A stretch of 64,000 nt of DNA from Vibrio lentus (GCF_002875945.1 NZ_MCZK01000104.1:1-64000); one strand, 5' to 3'. Positions 9,292 to 19,159 are shown, numbered from the stretch's first letter. The notes: generated from the sequence alone by a model not told the origin. Translations and numbers: made by a program.

Positions 9292-9665
9292 GTCTATCTC
9301 CCTTAATTTATTCTTTTTGCATGTTACTGTAAGCCGATCAATAAACACAAGACATTAAAGTGGCTTACTGGCAACAACTGCATTAAATATTGTCGTATGT
9401 TTGAGGTAAAACGACTTCTAACGCCGTTCTATCTGAAAATTTAGGTCATCTACGCTCAATCTAACGGATAGGGCTAAACTAGATGTCAGTAAAAGGTAAG
9501 CTGTCGCAGCGCAGCGTTATCTTGCTTTTTAGCCTCCTCGATATTCCTACCATTTGTTGCGCACCGGAAGGCAAACGCCTGATAAAAGCCCCCTTCGCAC
9601 ACTTATTCCTCTTGTTAACTGTGCTAACATGCATGCATCAATGGAATATATAGAGACGTGATTTT
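9292..9665. other. dapA/gcvR divergent intergenic region
   Basis: This 374-base region must hold divergent promoters for dapA (minus) and gcvR (plus). I cannot assign -10/-35 elements with confidence. A small hairpin AGGC-AAAC-GCCT is centred near 9575. A 56-codon plus-strand ORF (9483-9653) without a good ribosome site ends 12 bases before gcvR; see findings. It does not match a riboswitch consensus I know. Confidence 0.4.
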
Positions 9666-10208
9666 ATGACTCAACATCTAGTAATCACAGCTGTGGGCAC
9701 TGATCGCCCAGGTGTATGTAACCAAGTGGTTCATTTGGTCACCCAATCAGGCTGTAACATTATTGATAGCCGTATCGCCCTATTTGGCGAAGAATTTACG
9801 CTTATCATGCTACTGTCTGGAAAGGCAAACAACATCACTCGTGTTGAAACCACTCTGCCCTTGCTTGGTCAAGAGCACGACTTGATTACAATAATGAAGC
9901 GCACCTCAACTCACGATGTGATTGAAAACTCTTATACCGTAGAGGTCTTCGTTGAGTCAGAAGATAAAATCGGCCTTACCGAGCAGTTCACTCAGTTCTT
10001 TGCTGACCGCAACATCGGACTCGACTCGCTGAGCGCCCGAACCATCAATAAGTCCAAGGTTCAGCTCGACAACGACCAATTCCATATCTCTATTACCGCT
10101 TCTGTGCAATCAGAATGTAATTTGATGCAGCTACAAGAAGAATTCGACGCGCTGTGTCAGAGCCTATCCGTACAAGGCTCGCTCAACTTTATTAAAAACA
10201 GTCTCTAA
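9666..10208 (+). CDS. gcvR: Glycine cleavage system transcriptional repressor GcvR
   Basis: 180-residue regulator with two ACT domains (about residues 4-80 and 93-170; VITAVGTDRPGVCNQVV and EVFVESEDKIGLTEQ). In E. coli GcvR binds GcvA and, depending on glycine, blocks activation of gcvTHP; it does not itself bind DNA. The domains and the neighbourhood (dapA upstream, bcp downstream, as in E. coli) support the call. bcp starts 12 bases later, indicating co-transcription. Confidence 0.93.
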   Translation: MTQHLVITAVGTDRPGVCNQVVHLVTQSGCNIIDSRIALFGEEFTLIMLLSGKANNITRVETTLPLLGQEHDLITIMKRTSTHDVIENSYTVEVFVESEDKIGLTEQFTQFFADRNIGLDSLSARTINKSKVQLDNDQFHISITASVQSECNLMQLQEEFDALCQSLSVQGSLNFIKNSL

Positions 10209-10220
10209 AAAGGAAATGTC

Positions 10221-10691
10221 ATGAATACGCTAACGGCTGGTGTTCCAGCACCTGCTTTTTCTCTTCCAGATCAAGATGGCAATATCGTATCTCTTGGTGA
10301 CTTCAAGGGTAAAAAAGTACTTTTCTACTTTTACCCAAAAGCAATGACTCCAGGTTGTATCGTGCAAGCGGAAGGTCTGCGTGATATCAAAGCACAACTT
10401 GATGACCTCAATGTCGTGGTTTTGGGTGTGAGTGTTGATCCAGTCAAACGCCTACCAAACTTCGTTGAGAAGAAATCTCTGAACTTCACTCTATTATCAG
10501 ATGAAGACCACAGCGTTGCTGAACAGTTTGGCGTTTGGGGCGAGAAGAAATTTATGGGTAAAATATACGATGGTCTGCATCGTATTAGCTTCCTAATCGA
10601 TGAAGAAGGTCAGATTGAACACGTCTTCAATAAGTTCAAAACCAAGACCCACCACGAAGTGGTTTTAGATTACTTCAACCCAGAAGCTTAA
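10221..10691 (+). CDS. bcp: Thioredoxin-dependent thiol peroxidase Bcp
   Basis: 156-residue peroxiredoxin of the BCP/PrxQ family that reduces H2O2 and organic peroxides. The peroxidatic Cys46 is in AMTPGCIVQAEGLRD. In E. coli Bcp a resolving Cys lies five residues after the peroxidatic one; here that position is Glu51, and I see no second Cys in the protein. It therefore looks like a 1-Cys or intermolecularly resolved enzyme. It follows gcvR by 12 bases with an AAAGGAAA ribosome site, and a strong terminator follows. Confidence 0.96.
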   Translation: MNTLTAGVPAPAFSLPDQDGNIVSLGDFKGKKVLFYFYPKAMTPGCIVQAEGLRDIKAQLDDLNVVVLGVSVDPVKRLPNFVEKKSLNFTLLSDEDHSVAEQFGVWGEKKFMGKIYDGLHRISFLIDEEGQIEHVFNKFKTKTHHEVVLDYFNPEA

Positions 10692-10765
10692 TCTCGATTT
10701 CAGTGAGTTGATTCTCTAAGTTCATACCTAGCGAATCTAAATACACCACTCACTAAGCCAAATGC

Positions 10766-10799
10766 AAAAAGGCGACTATCATCGATAGTCGCCTTTTTT
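10766..10799. terminator. Bidirectional terminator after bcp
   Basis: Stem GGCGACTATC/GATAGTCGCC with an ATC loop is flanked by A5 and T7. It separates bcp from the convergent perM gene. Confidence 0.92.
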
Positions 10800-10848
10800 A
10801 TACTTATTCAAATTAATAGCTTGTTCAATTGCTATTGGCTATCAGAGG

Positions 10849-11925
10849 CTACTGCTGATGTTCAGGGTCATCATCGAGAGCATGACTCGGTAGAGCATTC
10901 CAAACCGCTTTCACTAGCGTTGCCAGTGGAATCGCGAAGAACACGCCCCAGAACCCCCACAGCCCACCAAACACCAATACCGCAACAATAATCGCAACTG
11001 GGTGCAGGTTCACTGCTTCAGAGAACAGAACCGGAACCAACACGTTACCATCTAGCGCTTGGATGATGCCGTACGCTAGTAACAGCCAGTAGAACTGAGG
11101 TTCTAGTCCCCATTGGAACAAACCGACAATCGCCACAGGTACCGTTACCGCTGCCGCACCGATATAAGGAATCAGCACAGAGAAACCAACCGCGACCGCT
11201 AACAAGACTGAATAACGAAGATCCAAAATCGCGAAGGTGACATAACTCACACCACCAACGATTAAAATCTCGAGAACCTTACCGCGAATGTAATTGGAGA
11301 TTTGTTGGTTCATCTCTACCCATACTTTGGTCGCCAAACGACGATTTCGAGGAAGTACTCCGCTTGCCATTCTGATCATCTCTTCTTTATCTTTCAGTAA
11401 GAAGAAAATCAGCAGTGGTACAAGAATCAGGTAAACCGCCAGTGTCGCCAAGCTCACAAGAGACGCTAAAGAGCCTTTAACAACGCTCTCGCCAAAGCCC
11501 AGTGCTTTGTTCTTTGCGTTAGACATAACTGACTCAACAATCTGCAAGTTAGCCAGTTCAGGGTAACGCTCAGGAATCGTCGCGATGAACTTTTGTAGGC
11601 TGCCATACATGCTTGGAATATCATTGATTAGGTTGCCCACTTGCTCCCAAATGGTCGGTACCAAACCAAATATCGCCAATAGCATCACGCTAAAGAACAT
11701 TAAGATCACCAACATCACTGATGGGGTTCTTGGAACACCTAACCGTTGAAGTTGGGTAACAGGCCACTCAAGCAAGTAAGCCAACACAATTGCCACCAAT
11801 AATGGCGCAATAAGGTGACCAAAGAAGTAGATCGTAATAAAGCCGAATAGAATGATGGCAACCAAACTGACAGCGTGGGGATCAGAGAAACGTCGTTTAT
11901 ACCAACGATTGACCATTTCAAGCAT
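10849..11925 (-). CDS. perM: PerM/AI-2E transporter family membrane protein
   Basis: 358-residue polytopic inner-membrane protein of the AI-2E exporter (UPF0118/PerM) family. It shows an N-terminal pair of membrane helices, a long loop, then helices including LILVPLLIFFLLKDKEEM and the conserved YIGAAAVTVPVA and VLVPVLFSEAVNLHPVAII blocks. Substrate is unknown; some members export AI-2 or act as Na+/H+ antiporters. I start at ATG 11925 (MLEMVNRWYKRRF), which overlaps the end of the upstream TusA-like gene by eight bases and suggests coupling. A longer in-frame start at 12021 would lie inside that gene. Confidence 0.88.
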   Translation of the reverse strand: MLEMVNRWYKRRFSDPHAVSLVAIILFGFITIYFFGHLIAPLLVAIVLAYLLEWPVTQLQRLGVPRTPSVMLVILMFFSVMLLAIFGLVPTIWEQVGNLINDIPSMYGSLQKFIATIPERYPELANLQIVESVMSNAKNKALGFGESVVKGSLASLVSLATLAVYLILVPLLIFFLLKDKEEMIRMASGVLPRNRRLATKVWVEMNQQISNYIRGKVLEILIVGGVSYVTFAILDLRYSVLLAVAVGFSVLIPYIGAAAVTVPVAIVGLFQWGLEPQFYWLLLAYGIIQALDGNVLVPVLFSEAVNLHPVAIIVAVLVFGGLWGFWGVFFAIPLATLVKAVWNALPSHALDDDPEHQQ

Positions 11926-12157
11926 CTGACTGCAATTCCTTTTTAGTGACGAGGAGATGATGGTAATTAGAGCAAACCTCAGTGATGACGTCATAGGCTT
12001 GCTTAGACAAAAAAGTAACAATATCTTTCATCGAGCTATTATCAGAGACATAAATTGACAATGACTGTCCGACTTCTAACTTTACACTGTGACGCTTGGC
12101 TAATAATAAAGCCATTGGACATCGCTCTTGGCGTAAATCTAGAATATTAGGTGTCAT
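11918..12157 (-). CDS. TusA/SirA-family sulfurtransferase-like protein
   Basis: 79-residue two-layer sandwich protein with the family motif LRQERCPMALLLAK, whose Cys13 is the persulfide-carrying residue in TusA. Family members relay sulfur for tRNA thiolation or molybdenum cofactor synthesis. This copy is not necessarily TusA itself, as other paralogues sit beside transporter genes. Its last codons overlap the perM start, which supports a functional pair with that membrane protein (inference). Confidence 0.85.
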   Translation of the reverse strand: MTPNILDLRQERCPMALLLAKRHSVKLEVGQSLSIYVSDNSSMKDIVTFLSKQAYDVITEVCSNYHHLLVTKKELQSDA

Positions 12158-12217
12158 TCTTGGGCTCGATGCTTATTATAAGGGTCGTATTGTAATCTGT
12201 TTTTGAAAACGCGCCAT

Positions 12218-12237
12218 CATTCATTCATTCATTCATT
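12218..12237. repeat. Tetranucleotide repeat (CATT)5
   Basis: Five perfect CATT units lie in the intergenic region between the TusA-like gene and bepA. This is a short microsatellite that could vary in copy number. No promoter spacing can be assigned to it. Confidence 0.9.
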
Positions 12238-12346
12238 CACTACCTTCATGATAGCGCACGCACTTGGTAAAGGTTAAATCAGATAAAGAACCAATTTGCA
12301 TTGCACTTGTCTTACTGTCAGATGAAACGGAGTATTACTGACTAAT

Positions 12347-13801
12347 ATGTTTAAACGCGCTCGTTCAATTGCTTGCTTATGCATCGCAGCCACATTAAGC
12401 ACACCAACGTTGGCGAATACCAATGGTTTGGAGCTACCGGATATCGGCACCGCTGCTGGCGGCACACTCACTATCGACCAAGAACTTATCTATGGTGATG
12501 CCTACATGCGCATCATCAGAAGCAGCCAGCCCATCGTCAACGACCCTGTTCTCAACCAATATATCGATACGCTCGGCCATCGCCTTGTCGCGAACGCGAA
12601 TGATGTGAAGACCCCTTTTCAGTTCTTTATGATCCGTGACCGCAACATTAACGCCTTCGCTTTCTTTGGTGGTTACGTTGCGCTGCACTCAGGTCTGTTC
12701 CTGCATGCTCAATCAGAAAGTGAACTCGCCTCGGTATTAGCGCACGAAATCGCGCACGTTACCCAACGTCACTTAGCACGTAGTATGGAAGACCAAGCTC
12801 GCCGTTCTCCTGCGACTATCGCAGCACTTGCCGCCTCTGTATTACTGGCAATTGCAGCGCCTGAAGCGGGCATTGCTGCATTAACCGCAACAACTGCGGG
12901 TAACATGCAAAGCCAAATCAACTACACCCGTAGTAATGAAAAAGAAGCCGACCGCTTTGGTATCAACACGCTCGCAAAAGCTGGATTCGATGTGAATGCG
13001 ATGCCACGTTTCTTCGGTCGTTTGGCTGATGAATACCGCTACGCAAGCACACCACCACCAATGCTGCTAACTCACCCGTTACCAGAAGACCGAATCACAG
13101 ATTCTCGTGCCCGTGCTCGCAGCTATCCGCCACTTAAACTGGCTCCTTCATTGGATTACCACCTAGCGAGAGCTCGTATTGTCGCGCGCTATGCGGGTAT
13201 CAACAATGATGCGGCCTTGGATTGGTTTGAACGTAAACTGAAGAAAGCACCAAAAGCTATGGTGCCTTCACTAGAATATGGCCAAGCACTGGTTTATCTA
13301 GATTCTAAAAAATTGGATAAAGCAGAGCCGATTCTGACCAAGCTCATCAACAGCGATCCAACCAACCTATTTTATTTAGATGCGATCTCAGACCTGCACA
13401 TTGAACAGAAAAAGCCTGAGATAGCGATTAAAGAACTCGAATCAGCGCTGGTTCGTCAACCAAACAACTCGGTTCTGACCATTAACTACGCCAATGCGCT
13501 GATTGAAAATGAAAACTTCCAAGAAGCCGTTCGAGTATTACAGCGTTACACGCACGATAATCCGAACGACACCAATGGCTGGCACTTACTTTCAAAGGTC
13601 AATACGAGCTTAGGTAATAGCGATGAAGATCTTGCTGCCCGCGCAGAAATTTTGGCACTGCAAGCCAACTGGAACAAAGCGATTCAGTACTACACGCAAG
13701 CCAGCCAAATCGCAGAACTCGGCAGCCTAAAACAAGCACGTTATGATGCTCGAATTGACCAGCTAATGATTCAGCGCGAACGTTTCTTATCGTTGCAATA
13801 A
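12347..13801 (+). CDS. bepA: Periplasmic M48 metalloprotease/chaperone BepA (YfgC)
   Basis: 484-residue protein with a signal peptide (cleavage likely after TLA, about residue 23). It has an M48 zinc-protease domain with HEIAH at 133-137 and the third ligand Glu in NEKEADRFG (about 199), then a C-terminal TPR region (about 300-470). BepA promotes LptD and other outer-membrane protein assembly and degrades misfolded BamA in E. coli. The neighbouring arsC-family gene (yfgD in E. coli) downstream matches E. coli order. bamA and bamC are also in this window. Confidence 0.94.
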   Translation: MFKRARSIACLCIAATLSTPTLANTNGLELPDIGTAAGGTLTIDQELIYGDAYMRIIRSSQPIVNDPVLNQYIDTLGHRLVANANDVKTPFQFFMIRDRNINAFAFFGGYVALHSGLFLHAQSESELASVLAHEIAHVTQRHLARSMEDQARRSPATIAALAASVLLAIAAPEAGIAALTATTAGNMQSQINYTRSNEKEADRFGINTLAKAGFDVNAMPRFFGRLADEYRYASTPPPMLLTHPLPEDRITDSRARARSYPPLKLAPSLDYHLARARIVARYAGINNDAALDWFERKLKKAPKAMVPSLEYGQALVYLDSKKLDKAEPILTKLINSDPTNLFYLDAISDLHIEQKKPEIAIKELESALVRQPNNSVLTINYANALIENENFQEAVRVLQRYTHDNPNDTNGWHLLSKVNTSLGNSDEDLAARAEILALQANWNKAIQYYTQASQIAELGSLKQARYDARIDQLMIQRERFLSLQ

Positions 13802-13926
13802 GCTTGTTTTATTAGCCGTCATTCTTGGTGACAACATAAAAATAAAGCTCAACATTACGTAATAAAGAAGCCGCTCTGGTGGCTTCAACTGAACAACTAA
13901 ATCAAAAATAATAATGAGGAAGAACC

Positions 13927-14277
13927 ATGTCTGTCGTGATTTATCATAACCCACGTTGCTCAAAGAGCCGTCAAACTCTCGAACTGCTTGAAGCAAACGG
14001 CGTACAGCCTGAGGTTATCAAATACCTAGACACACCTTTAACTATCGAGCAGCTTAAAGTGCTTTTCACTCAGCTTGGTTTTACTAGTGTGCGCGAGATG
14101 ATGCGCACCAAAGAAGCGGATTACAAAGAAGCGAACTTAGGTGATGCATCGGTGACTGATGAAGCTCTTTTCTCAGCAATGGCAGCAAATCCAAAACTGT
14201 TTGAACGCCCTGTTGTTGTCGCGAACAACAAAGCAAAAATTGGTCGCCCACCAGAGCAAGTACTAGAGATTCTGTAA
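13927..14277 (+). CDS. arsC: Arsenate reductase (glutaredoxin), YfgD-type
   Basis: 116-residue ArsC family protein. The motif YHNPRCSKSRQTLELL carries the catalytic Cys11, and RPVVVANNKAKIGRP near the C-terminus matches the Arg region of glutaredoxin-dependent arsenate reductases. No arsB or arsR is nearby, so it may be a general thiol reductase rather than part of a resistance operon. AATGAGGAAG precedes the ATG. wrbA begins six bases after its stop. Confidence 0.92.
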   Translation: MSVVIYHNPRCSKSRQTLELLEANGVQPEVIKYLDTPLTIEQLKVLFTQLGFTSVREMMRTKEADYKEANLGDASVTDEALFSAMAANPKLFERPVVVANNKAKIGRPPEQVLEIL

Positions 14278-15311
<1,034 letters not shown>

Positions 15312-15353
15312 TATTGATTCGATGCTTTAGAGCTTACATAACACCAGAACAAC

Positions 15354-15388
15354 AAAAAGCCCTGCGAGATAACTCTTGCAGGGCTTTT
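15354..15388. terminator. Bidirectional terminator between DUF2069 and DUF2066 genes
   Basis: Stem AAAAGCCCTGC/GCAGGGCTTTT with a loop of about 12 bases lies between two convergent genes. T or A runs lie on both sides. Confidence 0.85.
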
Positions 15389-15424
15389 CATAATGTCATT
15401 TCAATCAGTCATTTTGGTAGACGA

Positions 15425-16684
15425 TTACGAGCGAACCCATTCATATACTAGGCTTGGCTTAGCGTGTACTGGTGCTGTTACAGTAAGTTCTTCTTCACCA
15501 GATTCGTCTAACGTTACATCAGAAGTACCTGTTGGCTCAGCATCCATAGATACCTCACTGCCTTTAATCACCTGAACGCTTGAGTCAATCTCGCTACTCT
15601 CAGCATCAACAGCGTCTGTTGAATCATCGCCGACAGACATGGAGTTGTCTTGCGTTTCAAATTCAGGGCTCACTTCAGGTTCAATGTAAGACTCTTCAAC
15701 CTTCGCGACTTGGCGAATACTTTCAACTTCTTGCTCAAACTCTTGTTGAGTCGACAATAAGTGAATTCGGAAGGTCACTTCGTTGTTTTGAATCTTAAGG
15801 ATATCTAGGCTTGCCACTGAGTTTAAACGCTTAAGTGCACTCTCCAACTGGAAGAAGTCTTGTGCGTTATCCAGGCTGATAAACTGCGTTAAGATTGATT
15901 CCGAAGATTCACTCGCAACCGTTACCGCACTTTTACTCGCGTAGTAGTTACTGATTTGGTCAACAAGCTTCTTAGAAGTCGTCGCACTGTTGCCCGATAC
16001 TGAACCGCTGACTGGAGATTTTGGTGCGCTCGTCAGTTGGTTTGGTTTTTGGTCATACAGAGTCCAACGCAATCCAGAAGATTGAGCCTTAATCACCAAT
16101 ACAGCATCAACCGGGTAACGTTGACTCGCTTTGCTGATTGGCGAGACAAAGCTGCCCCATAAGTCAGAGGTCGCAATACCCGTAATATCGTCAAAATCAC
16201 CAACAGGTAGCGTCAGGGGTAGGCCGCGCTCTTTTGCGTTAGCTTGTAAACCCGCAGCCAATTGTGAATTGGAGTGTTCCCACACAATATTCTTGTCGTA
16301 GTTCTGTTCTTCCACCAGCCAAACAAGGATGTTTGAACGCGTGTCAGGCCAGTACGGCAACTGTGCTTGCGTCAATAGAGAACGGATTTGAGCACCGTTA
16401 AAACGCATACGCAATGTTGATTGGTCATTGCTTTCGCCAAAACTCATTTGAGACATATACTGCGAACTTTTACGCATCGCCTTTTGAATCGTCTCATTCG
16501 AAGCGACATCGGTTTGGCCAGTCGCACGTATTAATACCTGCTCCATACCTGTATTTCTTGCCACTTGTTCTGGCTGTTTGTTTTCAGCGTTAATCGCAAC
16601 TTCAGCACTAAAAATATCTACTTGAGTTAAGGCATAACTCGGAGAGGCTAATAGTCCCATCAACAACAATGCTATGTAGCGCAT
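15425..16684 (-). CDS. DUF2066 domain-containing exported protein
   Basis: 419-residue protein with a signal peptide (MRYIALLLMGLLASPSYA). The DUF2066 region follows (about 20-250; ARNTGMEQVLIRATGQTDV, ILVWLVEEQNYDKNIVWEHS). The last 90 residues are strongly acidic and Ser/Thr-rich and look disordered. I start at ATG 16684, which has TTAGGATC upstream; a TTG 18 bases earlier is less likely. Function is unknown, probably periplasmic. It is convergent with wrbA-DUF2069 and divergent from uraA. Confidence 0.85.
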   Translation of the reverse strand: MRYIALLLMGLLASPSYALTQVDIFSAEVAINAENKQPEQVARNTGMEQVLIRATGQTDVASNETIQKAMRKSSQYMSQMSFGESNDQSTLRMRFNGAQIRSLLTQAQLPYWPDTRSNILVWLVEEQNYDKNIVWEHSNSQLAAGLQANAKERGLPLTLPVGDFDDITGIATSDLWGSFVSPISKASQRYPVDAVLVIKAQSSGLRWTLYDQKPNQLTSAPKSPVSGSVSGNSATTSKKLVDQISNYYASKSAVTVASESSESILTQFISLDNAQDFFQLESALKRLNSVASLDILKIQNNEVTFRIHLLSTQQEFEQEVESIRQVAKVEESYIEPEVSPEFETQDNSMSVGDDSTDAVDAESSEIDSSVQVIKGSEVSMDAEPTGTSDVTLDESGEEELTVTAPVHAKPSLVYEWVRS

Positions 16685-16883
16685 ACTGATCCTAATATTC
16701 AAATCTTGTGCCTAGATGATAAGCAACTATGGATTGAGGGGCAAGGTCGATAGCGCCCACTGTGTTTAATAACCTTAAAATATCACCTGGCCATGATAAA
16801 TCGCTCACTTATAAACTGAGTTTTTCGGGCGACGATGGATATAAAACATCACTAAGATAAATAAATTTGATCTATTTGGTGTG

Positions 16884-16895
16884 GCAATCGATTGC
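16884..16895. promoter_or_regulatory. PurR box upstream of uraA
   Basis: GCAATCGATTGC fits the symmetric core GCAANCGNTTGC of the E. coli PurR operator. It lies seven bases before a TAGAAT -10-like element (16903-16908) and about 70 bases before uraA. A second box lies before purM. Control of uraA by PurR is plausible from the sequence but not proven. Confidence 0.7.
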
Positions 16896-16962
16896 TAAGT
16901 GATAGAATCCCGCGAATTTTATTTTTCACTTTTCATATAACGACCATTTTTAAGGACATAAC

Positions 16963-18202
16963 ATGAAAAATGCTCTGCAAGGTGCGCAAATGCTGTTTGT
17001 AGCGTTTGGTGCGCTTGTACTGGTGCCGCTACTAACAGGACTTGATCCCAACGTTGCACTCTTTGGCGCAGGTATCGGTACCCTTTTATTCCAACTTATT
17101 ACACGCCGTTCAGTGCCAATCTTCTTAGCATCTTCTTTTGCATTCATCGCCCCTATCATGTTTGGTATTCAAACTTGGGGTGTAGGTGCAACCATGGGTG
17201 GCCTAATGGCAGCCGGTGTGGTGTATGTATTAATGGGTGCGTTGATTAAAGTGCGTGGCGTAGCCTTCATCCATAAGCTGCTTCCACCAGTCGTGGTTGG
17301 CCCAGTGATCATGGTGATCGGTTTAGGTCTTGCGCCTGTTGCGGTAAACATGGCGCTAGGTAAAACAGGTGATGGTGCAGTTCAGCTTATCGATGCAGAC
17401 GCAGCATTGTGGATTTCATCTATTTCATTGCTAGTGACGATTGTCATCAGTGTGTTCTCGAAAGGCTTCCTTAAACTGCTACCAATCTTCGGCGGCATTG
17501 TAGCGGGTTACATCACAAGCTTGGTTTACGGTGTCGTTGATTTCACGCCAGTTGCTCAAGCTGCTTGGTTAGCTCTACCTAACTTCACCGCGCCAGAGTT
17601 CAATATCAACGCTATCTTCTTTATGGTGTTTGTTGCGATTGCACCGGCCGTTGAACACGTTGGCGACATGCTTGCTATCTCTAACGTAACCGGCAAAGAC
17701 TACCTTAAGAAACCAGGTCTACACCGCACCATCACAGGTGACGGTGTGGCGACGATTGCAGCTTCTATGCTAGGCGCGCCACCAAACACAACCTACAGTG
17801 AAGTAACCGGTGCGGTAATGCTGACGAAAGCATTTAACCCAGTGATCATGACTTGGGCAGCAGTAACAGCGATTGTTCTAGCATTGGTTGGTAAGTTAGG
17901 TGCTCTACTTCAAACGATTCCAGTTCCTGTAATGGGCGGCATCATGATTCTACTGTTTGGTTCAATCGCAACAGTCGGCCTGAACACTCTAATTCAGAGC
18001 AAAGTTGACCTACACAAATCACGTAACCTTGTGATTGTCGGTATTACTCTAGTATTCGGTATTGGCGGGCATGGCATTTGGCATCGGTGACTTTAGCCTT
18101 CAAGGCGTAAGCTTATGCGGTATCGTGGCGATTCTACTGAACCTAGTCCTTCCTGAAGAGCTAGGCGACAACACCGTTGTAGATAAAGCGCAAATCGACT
18201 AA
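16963..18202 (+). CDS. uraA: Uracil permease UraA, frameshifted near the 3' end
   Basis: Nucleobase:cation symporter-2 family uracil importer with about 14 membrane segments. Conserved blocks are visible, including VEHVGDMLAISNVTGKD (about 226-242) and PPNTTYSEVTGAV. The first frame stops at 18090 after 375 residues with an atypical tail (GGHGIWHR). Removing one G from the GGG at 18067-18069 restores MAFGIGDFSLQGVSLCGIVA and continues to TAA at 18200-18202. This gives about 412 residues, close to the family length. The last ~45 residues, including the final membrane helix, are therefore out of frame as written. It is either a recent mutation or a base-call error. PurR box upstream, upp convergent downstream. 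Confidence 0.9.
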
Positions 18203-18268
18203 CGGCAAATCGACGAATTGATAGAGGCTTGTGATACTCAATAAAGAGCATCACAAGCTAGCAAGATC

Positions 18269-18302
18269 AAAAAAGGGAGAGCATCGAATGCTCTCCCTTT
18301 TT
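18269..18302. terminator. Bidirectional terminator between uraA and upp
   Basis: Stem GGGAGAGCAT/ATGCTCTCCC with a CGA loop is flanked by A6 and T5. It serves both convergent genes. Confidence 0.92.
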
Positions 18303-18363
18303 ATTAATACGGCTAATTCAGCAAGTTAAGAAACGGTTTAGAGTAACTTAAGCTGAAACCGAA

Positions 18364-18990
18364 TTACTTAGTACCGAAGATCTTATCACCAGCATCGCCA
18401 AGACCAGGAACAATGTAGCCCTTGTCGTTTAGCTTCTCATCGATTGCAGCCGTGTAAAGCTCAACGTCTGGGTGCGCTTTTTCTAGAGCTGCGATACCTT
18501 CAGGAGCCGCTACAAGCACAAGAATCTTAAAGTGCTTACAACCTTTCTCTTTCATTAGGTCGATCGTTGCGATCATAGAACCACCTGTCGCAAGCATTGG
18601 ATCTACCACTAGAGCAATACGCTCGTCGATGTTAGATGCAAGCTTGTTGAAGTATGGTACTGGCTCAAGCGTTTCTTCGTCACGGTAGATACCAACAACG
18701 CTGATACGTGCACTTGGGATGTGCTCAAGAACGCCGTCCATCATGCCTAGACCAGCACGCAAGATTGGCACTACAGTTACTTTTTTACCTTTAATTTGGT
18801 CAACTTCAACTGGACCGTTCCAACCATTAATAGTTACACGCTCAGTTTCAAAGTCTGATGTCGCTTCGTATGTTAGAAGGCTACCCACTTCTGTCGCTAG
18901 CTCACGAAAACGCTTAGTGCTAATCTCACCTTCACGCATCAGGCCAATTTTATGTTTTACTAGCGGGTGTTTCACTTCAACAACTTTCAT
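18364..18990 (-). CDS. upp: Uracil phosphoribosyltransferase
   Basis: 208-residue enzyme converting uracil and PRPP to UMP for pyrimidine salvage. The PRPP-binding loop DPMLATGGS and the C-terminal uracil-binding [13 protein letters not shown] are present. The length equals E. coli Upp when started at ATG 18990 ([16 protein letters not shown]), which has CCGGAG upstream; an ATG at 19005 would add five residues. It is convergent with the uracil permease gene and divergent from purM, whose promoter region holds a PurR box. Confidence 0.98.
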   Translation of the reverse strand: MKVVEVKHPLVKHKIGLMREGEISTKRFRELATEVGSLLTYEATSDFETERVTINGWNGPVEVDQIKGKKVTVVPILRAGLGMMDGVLEHIPSARISVVGIYRDEETLEPVPYFNKLASNIDERIALVVDPMLATGGSMIATIDLMKEKGCKHFKILVLVAAPEGIAALEKAHPDVELYTAAIDEKLNDKGYIVPGLGDAGDKIFGTK

Positions 18991-19080
18991 TTCCAACTCC
19001 GGCAATATTTAAACAAACCTGTAGATTATACACGAACTCTAAGGTTATTTCAGAATCTTTATTCTAATAAAAAAAACCGC

Positions 19081-19092
19081 GCAAACGTTTGC
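19081..19092. promoter_or_regulatory. PurR box overlapping the purM promoter
   Basis: Perfect palindrome GCAAACGTTTGC, the E. coli PurR consensus core, lies between divergent upp and purM. It overlaps a likely purM -35 (TTGCTC, 19089-19094). The -10 is TAGAAT (19113-19118) after an 18-base spacer. Repressor binding would block this promoter; upp might be affected as well. Confidence 0.88.
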
Positions 19093-19159
19093 TCTTGGTA
19101 ATCAAGCCCTGTTAGAATAGCGCCGTTTTCACATCCAACTTAAGTTCGAGGACTATCCC

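Noticed and set aside
9481..9610. Possible riboswitch (glycine or c-di-GMP type) upstream of gcvR
   Set aside because: The conserved core blocks of those classes are missing or out of order; only a small hairpin is visible.
13868..13890. GAAGCC/GGCTTC hairpin between bepA and arsC
   Set aside because: No T-run follows, and the stem is short with a GC-rich loop, so termination is not supported.
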